Of a DNA stretch of 44,887 nucleotides, positions 1 through 8,664 are shown piece by piece. The number at the start of each line of letters is the position of its first letter. Within the stretch, counting starts at the first letter, position 1. Position numbers and translations under genes: made by a program. Origin of the DNA: Planctomycetota bacterium (GTDB taxonomy: Bacteria > Planctomycetota > UBA8108 > UBA1146); assembly GCA_014240375.1 (NCBI GenBank), contig JAAZXB010000007.1:27609-72495 (forward strand). The letters run 5' to 3'. The notes beneath the pieces were generated by a model that made no database searches, was not told the origin of the DNA, and saw nothing but the letters and a program-made list of their open reading frames with translations.

Positions 1-1042
1 CTCCTGCCGGGCAACGGGAGGGAAAGAGCGAGGAACTCCAGATGGTCCCGAGGATCCCCAGGGGTTCGCTCGAAGGAACCAGGAAACCGAACCCTTCGGG
101 GCGTATCCGGCATTTACTCGCATCGTAACCGATCTGTACGACCGTCAGTGATGCGTACGGTATCGATTGCAGGATCTCCCCTGCACGGCTCGAGAGAGGT
201 TGCAGCAAGGTCGCCGCCGGAGTCGCTGGAATCGCCAAGATGACGCCATCCACATCGACCGTATCAGAGGAATACGCCCCCCCCTGTTGGAGTCTCCAGC
301 GACCGTTGTGTGGCTCCAGGGCGACTACCGGTGATTCAAGATGGCATCGATCGGCCAGTTCTGCCGCCAGCGCACGCGGCAATTGTTCCAATCCCTCGAC
401 AAGTGTCGCGGTGCGACGCAGCGGTGACGACGGAGCAGAGCGGTTCCTCAACAGGCCCGAGATGACACTACCGTACTGTTTTTCCCATTGCGGCAGTTTC
501 GGCTGAAACGAATCGATCTCGAGCCACTCTGCTCGTCCTCCGGAAACTCCCGATACCATCACATCCGCCAGCACCCGTGCGGCCTCGCTGCCAAATCTAC
601 GCCGGAAAAAAGTGCTGACCGACTCCTCTTCACAACCCCCTCGCCCGACCCACGGCTCCATCAGAAAGCGGCACCATCCCGCCGGAGACAGCGCCCGGGA
701 AAATGGGATCGTCAGAGGAGAGGTGGGTAGTGCACGAAGCGATCCATCCTTCCAGATGAATCTCTTCCGTGCGCATCGCTCGGCGATTTGCCACTGCGAC
801 GCCAATCCGACCCGCTTGGCCAGATCGATCAGGCAGCTGCTCGAAGGAAGGATCGAATTGGGCCCCCACTCCAGGGTCCAGGAGTCGCTCCTGGAGGTGC
901 GAATCCAGCCACCCACGCGAGGGCTCGCCTCGAACAGATGAACATCTGCTCCCAGTTCACGAGCATGAATCGCAGCCGATAGGCCACTGATCCCAGCTCC
1001 GATCACCGCGATCTTGGCAGGTCCCTCATCAACGGGGGGCAC
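1..1042 (-). CDS. hemY: Protoporphyrinogen oxidase, HemY type (3' end beyond window)
   Basis: FAD-dependent oxidation of (co)protoporphyrinogen to the porphyrin, late in haem synthesis. Reading the minus strand from 1042 gives an uninterrupted frame to the window edge, about 347 residues; roughly the last quarter of a normal HemY is missing. The N-terminus has the Rossmann dinucleotide motif GAGISGL, an acidic strand end (LFEASPRVGGWIRT) and the EWGPNS segment typical of this family. Near the window edge GFGFLVP and ILGTIWSSSLFP match the conserved C-terminal half. The start is probably GTG at 1042, overlapping the hemE stop by 14 nt; an ATG in the TGATG at the hemE stop is in the wrong frame and soon hits a stop. 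Other FAD amine oxidases are possible, but the haem operon context makes HemY very likely. Whether it acts on protoporphyrinogen or coproporphyrinogen cannot be decided here. Confidence 0.9.
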   Translation of the reverse strand, partial: MPPVDEGPAKIAVIGAGISGLSAAIHARELGADVHLFEASPRVGGWIRTSRSDSWTLEWGPNSILPSSSCLIDLAKRVGLASQWQIAERCARKRFIWKDGSLRALPTSPLTIPFSRALSPAGWCRFLMEPWVGRGGCEEESVSTFFRRRFGSEAARVLADVMVSGVSGGRAEWLEIDSFQPKLPQWEKQYGSVISGLLRNRSAPSSPLRRTATLVEGLEQLPRALAAELADRCHLESPVVALEPHNGRWRLQQGGAYSSDTVDVDGVILAIPATPAATLLQPLSSRAGEILQSIPYASLTVVQIGYDASKCRIRPEGFGFLVPSSEPLGILGTIWSSSLFPSRCPAG

Positions 1043-2069
1043 GGATCTCATCCACCACGGCTCGCAGACTATCCACCGGTGTCGGGGGCAAAATACCATG
1101 CCCCAGGTTAAAGACGTGTCCTGGATGATCTCCAAAGACATCGAGCAGGTCCCTGACCCGCTGTCGAATCGACTCTTCTGGAGCGAAGAGTGCCTGCGGT
1201 GGCATGTTGCCCTGCAGAGCACAGCGATCTCCAAAGATATCCAGGGCCTGCTGCGGCCTCGTCATCTCATCGAGACTGACCGCCTCGATTCCGACTTCGT
1301 CGACCATCCTGGAAATCTGCTTCAGGTGACTGGCTGCACCACGGATGAAGAGGATCCTCGGAACCCCACAACCGTCGAGTCCTTCCATGATCCTCCGGCA
1401 GTATCTCAGGGAAAACTCCTCGAAGGCCTGATGACCGAGCATCCCACCCCAGGAATCGAACAACTGGATCGCATTGGCTCCCGCCTCGACCTGAGCGAGC
1501 AGGTAGGAGGTCACCGTGTCCGCCAATTTCTCCATCAGGCGATGGAGGTCTGCGGGGCTCTCGTAAACCATCCTCTGAGCCGCAGCAAAGGTTCGACTGG
1601 GAGATCCTTCGAGGGCATAGCAGGCGAGTGTCCAGGGTGCACCGGCAAAGCCCAGCACCGGAACCTTCCCCTGTACACGCTGATGAGTCGCCCGGATCAC
1701 ATCCATCACGAATCCGGTCTCCTCGACCGGATCGGGGATAGAAAGACGATCAATTCCAGCCCGATCGGTCAACGGCTGCGACATGCAGGGTCCTCGATCT
1801 CCAAACTCCACTGGCAGCCCCATCGCCTCCAGCGGCACCAAGATGTCGCTGAAGATGATCACCGCATCGACATCGAGGACCGCGAGAGGTTCCACCGTCA
1901 CCTCGGATGCCAGCTCTGGATTCTTGCAGAGTTCAAGAAACTCCATGCCCGCACGAATTCTCTGATACCCCGGCAGATATCGACCCGCCTGTCTCATGAA
2001 CCAAACAGGGGTTCGGTCGGTAGGTTCTCTCCTGAGAGTTCGGATGAGTCGTGAATCCTGAAAATTCAT
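1029..2069 (-). CDS. hemE: Uroporphyrinogen decarboxylase
   Basis: Decarboxylates the four acetate side chains of uroporphyrinogen III to give coproporphyrinogen III, in the cytoplasm. The 346-residue product has the usual length. Visible family motifs are PVWFMRQAGRYLPGYQ near residue 20 (substrate-binding Arg and the signature), the FSDILVPLEAMG strand, FAGAPWTLACY in the middle and FNLGHGILPPTPV near the C-terminus. The frame extends further upstream, but that stretch is the hemB gene in another frame. The ATG at 2069 has an AAAGG-type ribosome site about 7 nt upstream and starts 13 nt after the hemB stop. It is downstream of hemB and overlaps hemY, so it sits inside the haem operon. Nothing is odd in sequence or length. 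Confidence 0.97.
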   Translation of the reverse strand: MNFQDSRLIRTLRREPTDRTPVWFMRQAGRYLPGYQRIRAGMEFLELCKNPELASEVTVEPLAVLDVDAVIIFSDILVPLEAMGLPVEFGDRGPCMSQPLTDRAGIDRLSIPDPVEETGFVMDVIRATHQRVQGKVPVLGFAGAPWTLACYALEGSPSRTFAAAQRMVYESPADLHRLMEKLADTVTSYLLAQVEAGANAIQLFDSWGGMLGHQAFEEFSLRYCRRIMEGLDGCGVPRILFIRGAASHLKQISRMVDEVGIEAVSLDEMTRPQQALDIFGDRCALQGNMPPQALFAPEESIRQRVRDLLDVFGDHPGHVFNLGHGILPPTPVDSLRAVVDEIRAPR

Positions 2070-2082
2070 GCTTGTGCCTTTC

Positions 2083-3081
2083 TCAATTATGAACACCCAG
2101 AAGACGGGCGGCCCGTTCTGCTCCGTAAGTGACGATGATGGATGCACCCGCTCTGCGAAGGGACTGCAAGGATTCGATGTAGGCCCGGTCCAGGTCGATC
2201 CAACCTCGATCGGCAGCAGCATTGAGTTGCGCCCACTCACCGCTGACATGGTATGAAGCGATCGGGATGTCAAAAGTATCATGTACCCTGGAGATGATGT
2301 CGAGATAGGGCAGCCCTGGTTTGACCATCACGATGTCCGCCCCTTCTTCGAGATCGAGGGCCACCTCCTGCAGTGCTTCCCGTGAGTTTCTCGGGTCCAT
2401 CTGATACCCCAGTCGATCCCCACCTGCCGGAGTACTGCCAGCGGCATCCCGGAAGGGGCCATAAAATGCTGAGGCGTATTTTGCCGCATAGGAGAGAATC
2501 ATCACCTCTTCATGTCCTGCCCCATCGAGGGCGCTTCGAATCGCACCCACCTGGCCATCTGCCATCGCAGAGGGAGCGACGATATCACAGCCTGCTTCCG
2601 CAAAAACGGTCGCCTGCTCGGCCAGCACTTCGAGAGTGGCGTCATTGTCGACCTGAAAACCCTCTTCGCGAGTATCGGTGATGATCCCACAGTGGCCATG
2701 GTCGGTGAATTCGCAGAGGCAAACATCTGCGATGATGAGAAGATTTGGTGCTCTCTGGCGGATCTCCCGAATTGCCCGTGGAATCACTCCGGCGGGATCG
2801 ACCGAACTGGAGCCCCTGGAGTCCTTCTGATCTGGAACTCCGAACAGGAGCACAGCAGAAACTCCTGCTTCCTCGACCTCGAGAGCCCGATCTCCGATTC
2901 GATCGGTCGAGTGATGATGCTGTCCGGCCAGGGAATCGATGGGGCGATCGATCCCAACCCCGTCGCAGACAAATAGCGGTTGCACCAGATCGTGCCTGGT
3001 CAGGTGCGATTCAGCCAGGAACTCGCGAATTGCGGGATTCCGTCGCCGGCGCCGCATCCTGCGGATTGGAAAACTGGCCAT
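2083..3081 (-). CDS. hemB: Porphobilinogen synthase (delta-aminolevulinate dehydratase)
   Basis: Condenses two 5-aminolevulinate molecules to porphobilinogen. The 332-residue length is normal. Two active-site lysines are visible: K201 in SYAAKYASAFYGPFRDA and K254 (Schiff-base type) in VMVKPGLPYLDII. C121, C123 and C131 in DVCLCEFTDHGHCG form the three-cysteine catalytic zinc site, so this should be a Zn-dependent enzyme rather than the Asp-rich Mg type. The basic N-terminus (RRMRRRRRNPAIRE) is the usual arm region. The ATG at 3081 follows an AGAGGAA ribosome site. It lies 45 nt after hemD, the widest gap inside the haem block apart from the pckA leader, and 13 nt before hemE. Confidence 0.97.
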   Translation of the reverse strand: MASFPIRRMRRRRRNPAIREFLAESHLTRHDLVQPLFVCDGVGIDRPIDSLAGQHHHSTDRIGDRALEVEEAGVSAVLLFGVPDQKDSRGSSSVDPAGVIPRAIREIRQRAPNLLIIADVCLCEFTDHGHCGIITDTREEGFQVDNDATLEVLAEQATVFAEAGCDIVAPSAMADGQVGAIRSALDGAGHEEVMILSYAAKYASAFYGPFRDAAGSTPAGGDRLGYQMDPRNSREALQEVALDLEEGADIVMVKPGLPYLDIISRVHDTFDIPIASYHVSGEWAQLNAAADRGWIDLDRAYIESLQSLRRAGASIIVTYGAERAARLLGVHN

Positions 3082-3126
3082 GGGTTCCTCTTTTCCTCGA
3101 TGAAGCTGCCGGTCCAGTCGATGGTC

Positions 3127-3903
3127 TCAATTCTGGGGAGTCGAATCGCCTGCCACCCGGATGCATGCTTGAATCATCTCTTCCATTGTTGACCGTACCG
3201 CCATTTCGATCCGTTTCCAGCCCCACTGGCGTAGTTCTTGAGCGGTGGCCTCTCCTGCAGCGATTGCCGGTATTCCCTGCAAGCCCTTGAAACTGTCCCC
3301 TGATCGACGACAGACCGCTCGCACCGCAGACGGGCTCGAGAAGATGATTCCGGTAGCCTCTGGAAATTCTGAAGACCAGCGGTCTGGGTCAAGACTCTTC
3401 TCCTCCTCGGTCCTGGAAACCTCGACTCGAATCACCTCGAATCCAGCAGCACCCAGCCGATCCTTGACGATGGGAAGCCCGATGTCGCTGGTGAAATGGA
3501 TCGCCCTTCGACACGGCAAGGAGTCGATCACTTGCGCTGTCAGCGCCTCTGCTCCGCGCCCATCTCCCTCGATCCGGACCTCGAACCCAGCGTCACGAAT
3601 TGCTGCTGCTGTTTGAGGTCCCACGGCAATCCAGTACATCCGTTGCAGGCGGGTTCGATCCTCGGCTGCCAGCACCTCGATCAGATGTCGCACCGTGGTA
3701 GCACTGGTGAAGATCAACAAACTCTCGGGAGGTAGAGAGGCTAGCGAGGAAATCACACCTGCAGGCTCGATAGCACTCAATAGGATCGCCGGTTTCACCA
3801 TCACTTCTGCTCCGAGTTCCGTGAGAGCATCTCTCCAGGAGCCGACTCGATCTCGGGGCCGGGTCAAAATCCAGCGAGAACCCTTCAATTCAGAACCGAT
3901 CAT
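3127..3903 (-). CDS. hemD: Uroporphyrinogen-III synthase
   Basis: Cyclises hydroxymethylbilane with inversion of ring D to uroporphyrinogen III. The 258-residue product has the weakly conserved HemD pattern: an N-terminal ILTRPRDR with a following alternating alpha/beta fold, LIFTSATTVRHL at about residue 65, WIAVGPQTAAAIRDAGFEV around 92-110, IIFSSPSAVRAV and a final PAIAAGEATAQEL. HemD proteins have little sequence identity, so the assignment leans on these patches plus position directly behind hemC. Its ATG overlaps the hemC stop as ATGA (3900-3903), indicating translational coupling. No fusion to a methyltransferase (CobA) is present, so the siroheme branch is not encoded here. Confidence 0.93.
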   Translation of the reverse strand: MIGSELKGSRWILTRPRDRVGSWRDALTELGAEVMVKPAILLSAIEPAGVISSLASLPPESLLIFTSATTVRHLIEVLAAEDRTRLQRMYWIAVGPQTAAAIRDAGFEVRIEGDGRGAEALTAQVIDSLPCRRAIHFTSDIGLPIVKDRLGAAGFEVIRVEVSRTEEEKSLDPDRWSSEFPEATGIIFSSPSAVRAVCRRSGDSFKGLQGIPAIAAGEATAQELRQWGWKRIEMAVRSTMEEMIQACIRVAGDSTPQN

Positions 3904-4832
3904 CCGAGGCCCAGTGACTCATCGAGAATTTGAAGGATTTCATCTCCGCCAGCTTTACGAATCATCTTCGCCAATTGCTGTCCTATTTCTCGAGAGGAAG
4001 TGGCGGATCCCTCGAGCCCCAACCGAACCAAGCGGGAGCCATCGGGGAGACCGAGAACACCGCAAAGACTCAGGTGTTCGCCGGAGACCACTCCCAAGGC
4101 TCCCACCGGTAGATGGCAACCACCACCGAGAGCCCCCAGCAATTCCCGCTCCGCTTCGACGCAGATCCGGGTGATCGGATCGTCGAGGAATTCAACTACC
4201 TGTGCGAGAGCAGTGTCATCGCTTCGAATCTCGACGGCGAGAGCTCCTTGCGCTGGGGCAGGAGTCACCTCCGTGGTCGAGATGGCGCAGCGAATCGAGT
4301 CCTTCAACGATAATCGATGAAGGCCCGCACAGGCGAGTACCACTCCCGCATCTCCACGCTCCTGGTAAACTCTCAGCCGAGTTTCCACATTCCCTCGGAT
4401 CCCCTCCACCACCAGGTGAGGATATCGATGAAGGATCTGACAACTCCTCCTCAACGAACCGGTGGCCACTGTAGCGCCAGGAGGCACATCGACGAGGCCA
4501 GGGTACCGAACTGAAACCCACGCATCTCTCGGGTCTTCTCGTGGAGGAATGGCAGCAATCACCAGTTCTGGCGGCTGCACGATGGGAAGATCCTTGAGTG
4601 AATGGACTGCGAGATCGACTTTCCCCTCAGCGAGCGCACGTTCCACCTCGACGGTGAAGACTCCTGGAGCCCCGACCTCGTGCAGCGGCGTTTCCTGATC
4701 CTGATCGCCAACGGTCTCGATCAACACTTCCTCGACGCTGACTTCCGGATGCATCTGTTGAATCTGGTCAGCGACCCAGCCTGATTGTGTCCGTGCAAGG
4801 GTACTGGCCCGTGTTCCCAATCGGATTTTCAT
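3900..4832 (-). CDS. hemC: Hydroxymethylbilane synthase (porphobilinogen deaminase)
   Basis: Polymerises four porphobilinogens to hydroxymethylbilane on a covalent dipyrromethane cofactor. At 310 residues it has standard length. The N-terminal RLGTRAS, the catalytic-aspartate region DLAVHSLKDLP (residues 73-83) and the Arg-rich ATGSLRR (about 122-129) are all present. C239 in ALGGGCHLPVGA is the cofactor attachment cysteine. The ATG overlaps the hemA stop (ATGA, 4829-4832) and its own stop overlaps hemD, so hemA-hemC-hemD form a strictly coupled trio. No unusual features. Confidence 0.97.
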   Translation of the reverse strand: MKIRLGTRASTLARTQSGWVADQIQQMHPEVSVEEVLIETVGDQDQETPLHEVGAPGVFTVEVERALAEGKVDLAVHSLKDLPIVQPPELVIAAIPPREDPRDAWVSVRYPGLVDVPPGATVATGSLRRSCQILHRYPHLVVEGIRGNVETRLRVYQERGDAGVVLACAGLHRLSLKDSIRCAISTTEVTPAPAQGALAVEIRSDDTALAQVVEFLDDPITRICVEAERELLGALGGGCHLPVGALGVVSGEHLSLCGVLGLPDGSRLVRLGLEGSATSSREIGQQLAKMIRKAGGDEILQILDESLGLG

Positions 4833-6106
4833 CTCTGGTCCTCTTCATCCACACTCTCCTGTTGAGAGAGAGACTCCAATCGATTCAAGAATGATAGATT
4901 CAACTGCGAACCTGCTGCCCGGAACTCCTTGAGCGGTCGATGAAGGGCACGTTTCAGCAAACCTCTGACCAGATCGGTGAGTTTAGTGTGCAACTCGCCA
5001 TCGACATCATCTCGCAACAGTTCCAGTTCCTGCTCACTGGCAACTTCGATCGATTTTCTCAACGCCCGGATGATCGGGTCCAGTTGCTGGTTCACTGTCC
5101 AGATCTGGAACTGCTGTCTCTCGTGTTCCACGATCTCTTCAGCACCTGGAATTGCTTCCTGCCTGGAGTCCAGATTCTCCTCGATCAGGCGTGCCAGATC
5201 GTCGAGGTTGTAAAGGAAGACCTGTGGAAGATCCTTCACTCGGGAATCGATGTCTCTGGGGACACCCAGGTCTACCAGCAACAATCCCTTTGGACGCCCC
5301 ACCAACGCCTTTCGAATCAGGTCAGCATCGATGATGGGATGAGGGGAAGCGGTCGAACTGATCAACACATCTGTATTCACGATCACATCGGCGAGGTCAT
5401 CGAGGGATCCTTGTGCAGCACCATAGACACTGGCGATTTTCTCTGCGTGTTCTTGGCTCCGGTTCAGGACCGTGATCCTGGCGTCTTCGATCCCTTGCAG
5501 GTGAGTGAGGACCAGTTCTGCCACATCGCCGGCACCGATGATGCAATAGTGTAAACCCGACACCTTGCCATGGATTTTTTTTGCCACCTTGAGCGCACCG
5601 TAAGCCAACGACAGGGCGCCGTCTCCGATCGACGTCTCGGAGCGGACTCGCTTTCCACATCTCAACGCCTTCTCCCAGAGTTTTCGGATCACAGTCCCCG
5701 CCACCTGAGCCTCTTCCGACAGTTCGATGGCGGATCGGACCTGACCGAGGATCTCACTCTCTCCAAGCAACTGACTCTCGAGGCCAGAAGATACCCTGAG
5801 CAGTCGTGTAACCGAGTCCTGATGCTCCAGGATCAGTTCTTCAACTTCACCGGGAATCACGAACTGTCGTTCTCGCATCCACTGCCTCAAGGTCTGTTCG
5901 AGGATCTCTCGTCCTCGCTCCTGCTTTTCTGTCGCCAGGAACAGTTCAGTCCTGTTGCAGGTGGACACCAGCAGTGCATTCTCAATTTCCATCTTGAAGC
6001 GCAGGTTGGACAGAAAGCTCACTGCTTGCTCTCGAGAAATGGCAATCTTCTCCCTGGTTTCGATGGGAAAAACGGCATGACTCAGTGTGAGGCTGCTGAT
6101 CCTCAT
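4829..6106 (-). CDS. hemA: Glutamyl-tRNA reductase
   Basis: NADPH-dependent reduction of glutamyl-tRNA(Glu) to glutamate-1-semialdehyde, the committed step of the C5 haem pathway. The 425-residue protein has the catalytic cysteine exactly at C50 in LVSTCNRTE. GLESQLLGESEILGQV follows, then an NADP-binding Rossmann segment (CIIGAGDVAELVL at about 187-200) and a C-terminal helical dimerisation tail. The second residue pair is RI, so the enterobacterial Lys-Lys degradation signal near the N-terminus is not evident. The ATG overlaps the stop of the upstream membrane gene (ATGA at 6103-6106). Its partner hemL lies outside the operon at 14337 on the other strand. Confidence 0.97.
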   Translation of the reverse strand: MRISSLTLSHAVFPIETREKIAISREQAVSFLSNLRFKMEIENALLVSTCNRTELFLATEKQERGREILEQTLRQWMRERQFVIPGEVEELILEHQDSVTRLLRVSSGLESQLLGESEILGQVRSAIELSEEAQVAGTVIRKLWEKALRCGKRVRSETSIGDGALSLAYGALKVAKKIHGKVSGLHYCIIGAGDVAELVLTHLQGIEDARITVLNRSQEHAEKIASVYGAAQGSLDDLADVIVNTDVLISSTASPHPIIDADLIRKALVGRPKGLLLVDLGVPRDIDSRVKDLPQVFLYNLDDLARLIEENLDSRQEAIPGAEEIVEHERQQFQIWTVNQQLDPIIRALRKSIEVASEQELELLRDDVDGELHTKLTDLVRGLLKRALHRPLKEFRAAGSQLNLSFLNRLESLSQQESVDEEDQR

Positions 6107-6903
6107 CGGCTATGAGGTCCAAACTGGATCACCCAGGCGCTGATGAAGATCACCGAAGCCAGGCCCACCACGGAGCACCATGCCCGCCACTCAGTGACGG
6201 TGCCTGTGGAACGCGGAACCAGCGCCAGGATGACAAAAAGTCCCATCAGTGCCAACGAGATGGGAGTGACTGGACCGGTGGATGCCTCGACCCCACTTCC
6301 AAGAAATATTGAAGTACCGACTGTGATCGCAAGAGATCCTGCTGCGATGCCAGTAGCCAACCGGATCAACCGAGAGAGTGATTCCAACGAAGATAACCGA
6401 GTGAATAGGAGTCCAAACTGGCCCGTCTTGATGGATCGCTTGAGAAGTAGCCACAGTACCCCGTGGACTCCTGCGGTGGTGACTCCTGCAACACCGATCC
6501 AGGCGGTAAATGCGTGAAGAGAACTGATCGATCCGTTCGGAGATTGCCCCTGGATCTGATCCCCGAGCGAGAAGCTTGCGCCTGCCAGTTGCAGTACAAA
6601 GGTCAATCCCAGCCCAAAGATGAGGGTACAGCGATCGCCAGAAACACTGGCCAGCAACAGGTGCATTGTGACGATGAAAAGAGCCAGTAGTGACAGTGTT
6701 TCCCAGTGGCTACCGACCGGGCATGCTCCAATTTGTATTCCACGAAAAATCAGCGCCACCAGATGAACCACGACGACCAGCCAGGCCCACGGGGAAATGG
6801 ATGAATCCCTTGTCAGCCCTCTCGACCGAAACTCACCAGAAAAGAGAACCCCGTACAGCACCGTCAGGGTAATCCCAACACCGTTAGTGATGATTTCCAG
6901 CAA
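6103..6903 (-). CDS. HemX/CcsA-like cytochrome c assembly membrane protein
   Basis: A 266-residue integral membrane protein with about eight hydrophobic segments, for example residues 5-22, 40-56, 68-86, 92-110, 133-155, 181-203, 211-228 and 239-258. The GSHWETLSLLALF segment and the LHAFTAWIGVAGVTTAGVHG helix resemble the CcsA/HemX family, whose members act in cytochrome c maturation or regulate HemA. The tryptophan-rich haem-handling loop expected in true CcsA (WxWDxxE type) is not visible, so HemX-like is the better label. It sits immediately before hemA with an ATGA overlap, the place HemX occupies in several bacteria. Function as a regulator of HemA abundance or in haem handling is inference. 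Confidence 0.75.
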   Translation of the reverse strand: MLEIITNGVGITLTVLYGVLFSGEFRSRGLTRDSSISPWAWLVVVVHLVALIFRGIQIGACPVGSHWETLSLLALFIVTMHLLLASVSGDRCTLIFGLGLTFVLQLAGASFSLGDQIQGQSPNGSISSLHAFTAWIGVAGVTTAGVHGVLWLLLKRSIKTGQFGLLFTRLSSLESLSRLIRLATGIAAGSLAITVGTSIFLGSGVEASTGPVTPISLALMGLFVILALVPRSTGTVTEWRAWCSVVGLASVIFISAWVIQFGPHSR

Positions 6904-6918
6904 GTGCTCTCCTGACGA

Positions 6919-8478
6919 CTACACGCCAAGCGCTTGAGTTATTTCCTCATCCAAGCCGGGGAAGGAGTTGAGAAACTCTATGCGCTCCTGACGAATTCGT
7001 TCGACATGACCCCGATACTCTTCAGCTCTTCCCTGAGCCTGATAGAGCATTCTCGGTTGAAGAATGATGAGATCTCCGGAACTTATTCCTGGAATCTCTG
7101 AAGCCACTTCGTAACCGAAGTCCGGGTCTAGTTCCCACTGGATGGTGTCCTCGGCGATCCCTTTTACGATGGCACTCGAGTGCTGGATCTTGACCTTCTT
7201 TGATCGGTCATCGGCATCCGGGCCGCCAACTCTTCCTGTGTTGAGAAGGTAAACCTCCATCGGATGTGACTTCAACAGTTCCAGGAAGCGGTTGCCCTGC
7301 TGCGAGTGAAGTAATGGGAAGAATGGATTCGTCCCCGGAACACGCAGAAACTTGCCCGCCTCTTCCTTGCCACCAGCACTGGTACCTTGGGTTTCACCGA
7401 GCATGAAATATGCCGCAGCCTGGCTCGCATCGAGTTTGCAAACTCCTGGAATGATGTTCTCGTTGCGGTTCAAGATCAGCAGGAAATCTGCCTTCGGAAC
7501 CTCTCTGGCATCGATGGCTCCATCGATGTCCTCCATCCGAATCACCGCGCGGCCATTCTGGGTGTAAGCCTCATCGAAAAAGTCGAGAGAACTGTCCTCG
7601 TTCTGTGCGACATTTTCGAGGTAAGAGACGTTTCGACAGACGGCAGCATGAATGGTCGGCTCATCCTTGATGGATAGCCCAAAAGTCTTGGCAAAGCAGC
7701 CATTCTCGGTCGCCTGAATCGAACCATCCGCCATCATGGCGACAAAGTCATCCTGAACAGGCCCCGAATCATTCTGGCGGGTGAAGGTGGTGGTCGTCTT
7801 ACCGGTGCCACTCAACCCCACGATCAACGCGGTCTTTTTCATGTCGCCGACTGGAATCTGCTTGCAACCAGCATGGAGCGCCAGCCCCCCCTTGTTGAAT
7901 ACAAGAGAGTTCCACATTCTCAGTCCACCCTTTTTCGATTCTCCGAAGTAGTCGGAGTTCATCACTCGAGTGATTCCGGCTTCCAGATCGACGGTGATGC
8001 AGCGACCATTCGGGTAGCCTTCGGCGATCACACTCGGGGTGTATACAACCGTGAGCTCCGGCTCCCAGTCATCTCCTTCATTACCCTCGAGTGGGTAGTA
8101 AAGCAGATTTTGCATTGCTGCGATGTTGGCATACGCTCGTTCCATCCAGAGTCTTGCAGAAGTCCTGTATGCAGGATCATTTCCGATGTAGCCATCGACG
8201 CAGATCATCTCAGCAGATCGAATGAACTCGTCCTGAACCCCAGCGAGGCGATCCGCTTCACTACGGGCCATACACTGATCGCTGTGCTTGCTTGGATCGT
8301 CATCGATGATGTATGTGGATTTCTTGGAACGGGCATCCACCTCGGTCTGCACATTGAGATTACCGAAGCATGTCACTTGAGCATTGGACATCTCGAAACT
8401 GAGTTCCCTCAATTTCTCTGCGGTGGGACGGAAGATGGTGTTTTCTGGCTCGATCTTGAAGCGATTCAAGGTTGCCAT
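6919..8478 (-). CDS. pckA: Phosphoenolpyruvate carboxykinase (ATP), divergent form
   Basis: Converts oxaloacetate and ATP to phosphoenolpyruvate, CO2 and ADP (gluconeogenesis). The 519-residue length is right. The kinase-1a P-loop GLSGTGKTTTTF lies near residue 220, followed by QDDFVAMM as the metal/phosphate region. An upstream YFGESKKGGLRMWNSL carries the Mn-site lysine pattern. Downstream blocks differ clearly from the enterobacterial enzyme: DGSIQATENGCFAKTFGLS replaces the usual FNFEGGCYAK segment, and FMLGETQGTSAGGKEE replaces the usual SGYTAKVAGTE block. This suggests a distinct subfamily. The ATG at 8478 has a strong AAGGAG site. An earlier in-frame ATG at 8499 lacks one. The stop is 15 nt before the HemX-like gene, so pckA probably heads the haem transcript. 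Confidence 0.88.
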   Translation of the reverse strand: MATLNRFKIEPENTIFRPTAEKLRELSFEMSNAQVTCFGNLNVQTEVDARSKKSTYIIDDDPSKHSDQCMARSEADRLAGVQDEFIRSAEMICVDGYIGNDPAYRTSARLWMERAYANIAAMQNLLYYPLEGNEGDDWEPELTVVYTPSVIAEGYPNGRCITVDLEAGITRVMNSDYFGESKKGGLRMWNSLVFNKGGLALHAGCKQIPVGDMKKTALIVGLSGTGKTTTTFTRQNDSGPVQDDFVAMMADGSIQATENGCFAKTFGLSIKDEPTIHAAVCRNVSYLENVAQNEDSSLDFFDEAYTQNGRAVIRMEDIDGAIDAREVPKADFLLILNRNENIIPGVCKLDASQAAAYFMLGETQGTSAGGKEEAGKFLRVPGTNPFFPLLHSQQGNRFLELLKSHPMEVYLLNTGRVGGPDADDRSKKVKIQHSSAIVKGIAEDTIQWELDPDFGYEVASEIPGISSGDLIILQPRMLYQAQGRAEEYRGHVERIRQERIEFLNSFPGLDEEITQALGV

Positions 8479-8664
8479 GCCTCTCCTTACTGATACCACT
8501 GGAAGGTACTCTCAAGGGCTGGTTTTGACGGATCAAAAGGTCCAATTCAAGCATCAGGCTACCATCGAGGCTTTCAGGTGCACCCCAAAGTGGTTGGAAA
8601 AGTCCAACTTGCAATTCTCCTGCAAAATTCGAAGGATCCGAGTCCGCTATTCGACCCGGATACG

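Noticed and set aside
1029..1031. ATG in the TGATG at the hemE stop as start of hemY
   Set aside because: That frame reaches a stop after eight codons; the FAD motif is in the frame that begins with GTG at 1042.
1014..2054. Plus-strand 346-residue frame across hemE
   Set aside because: Antisense to hemE, which has clear active-site motifs; no family signature on this strand.
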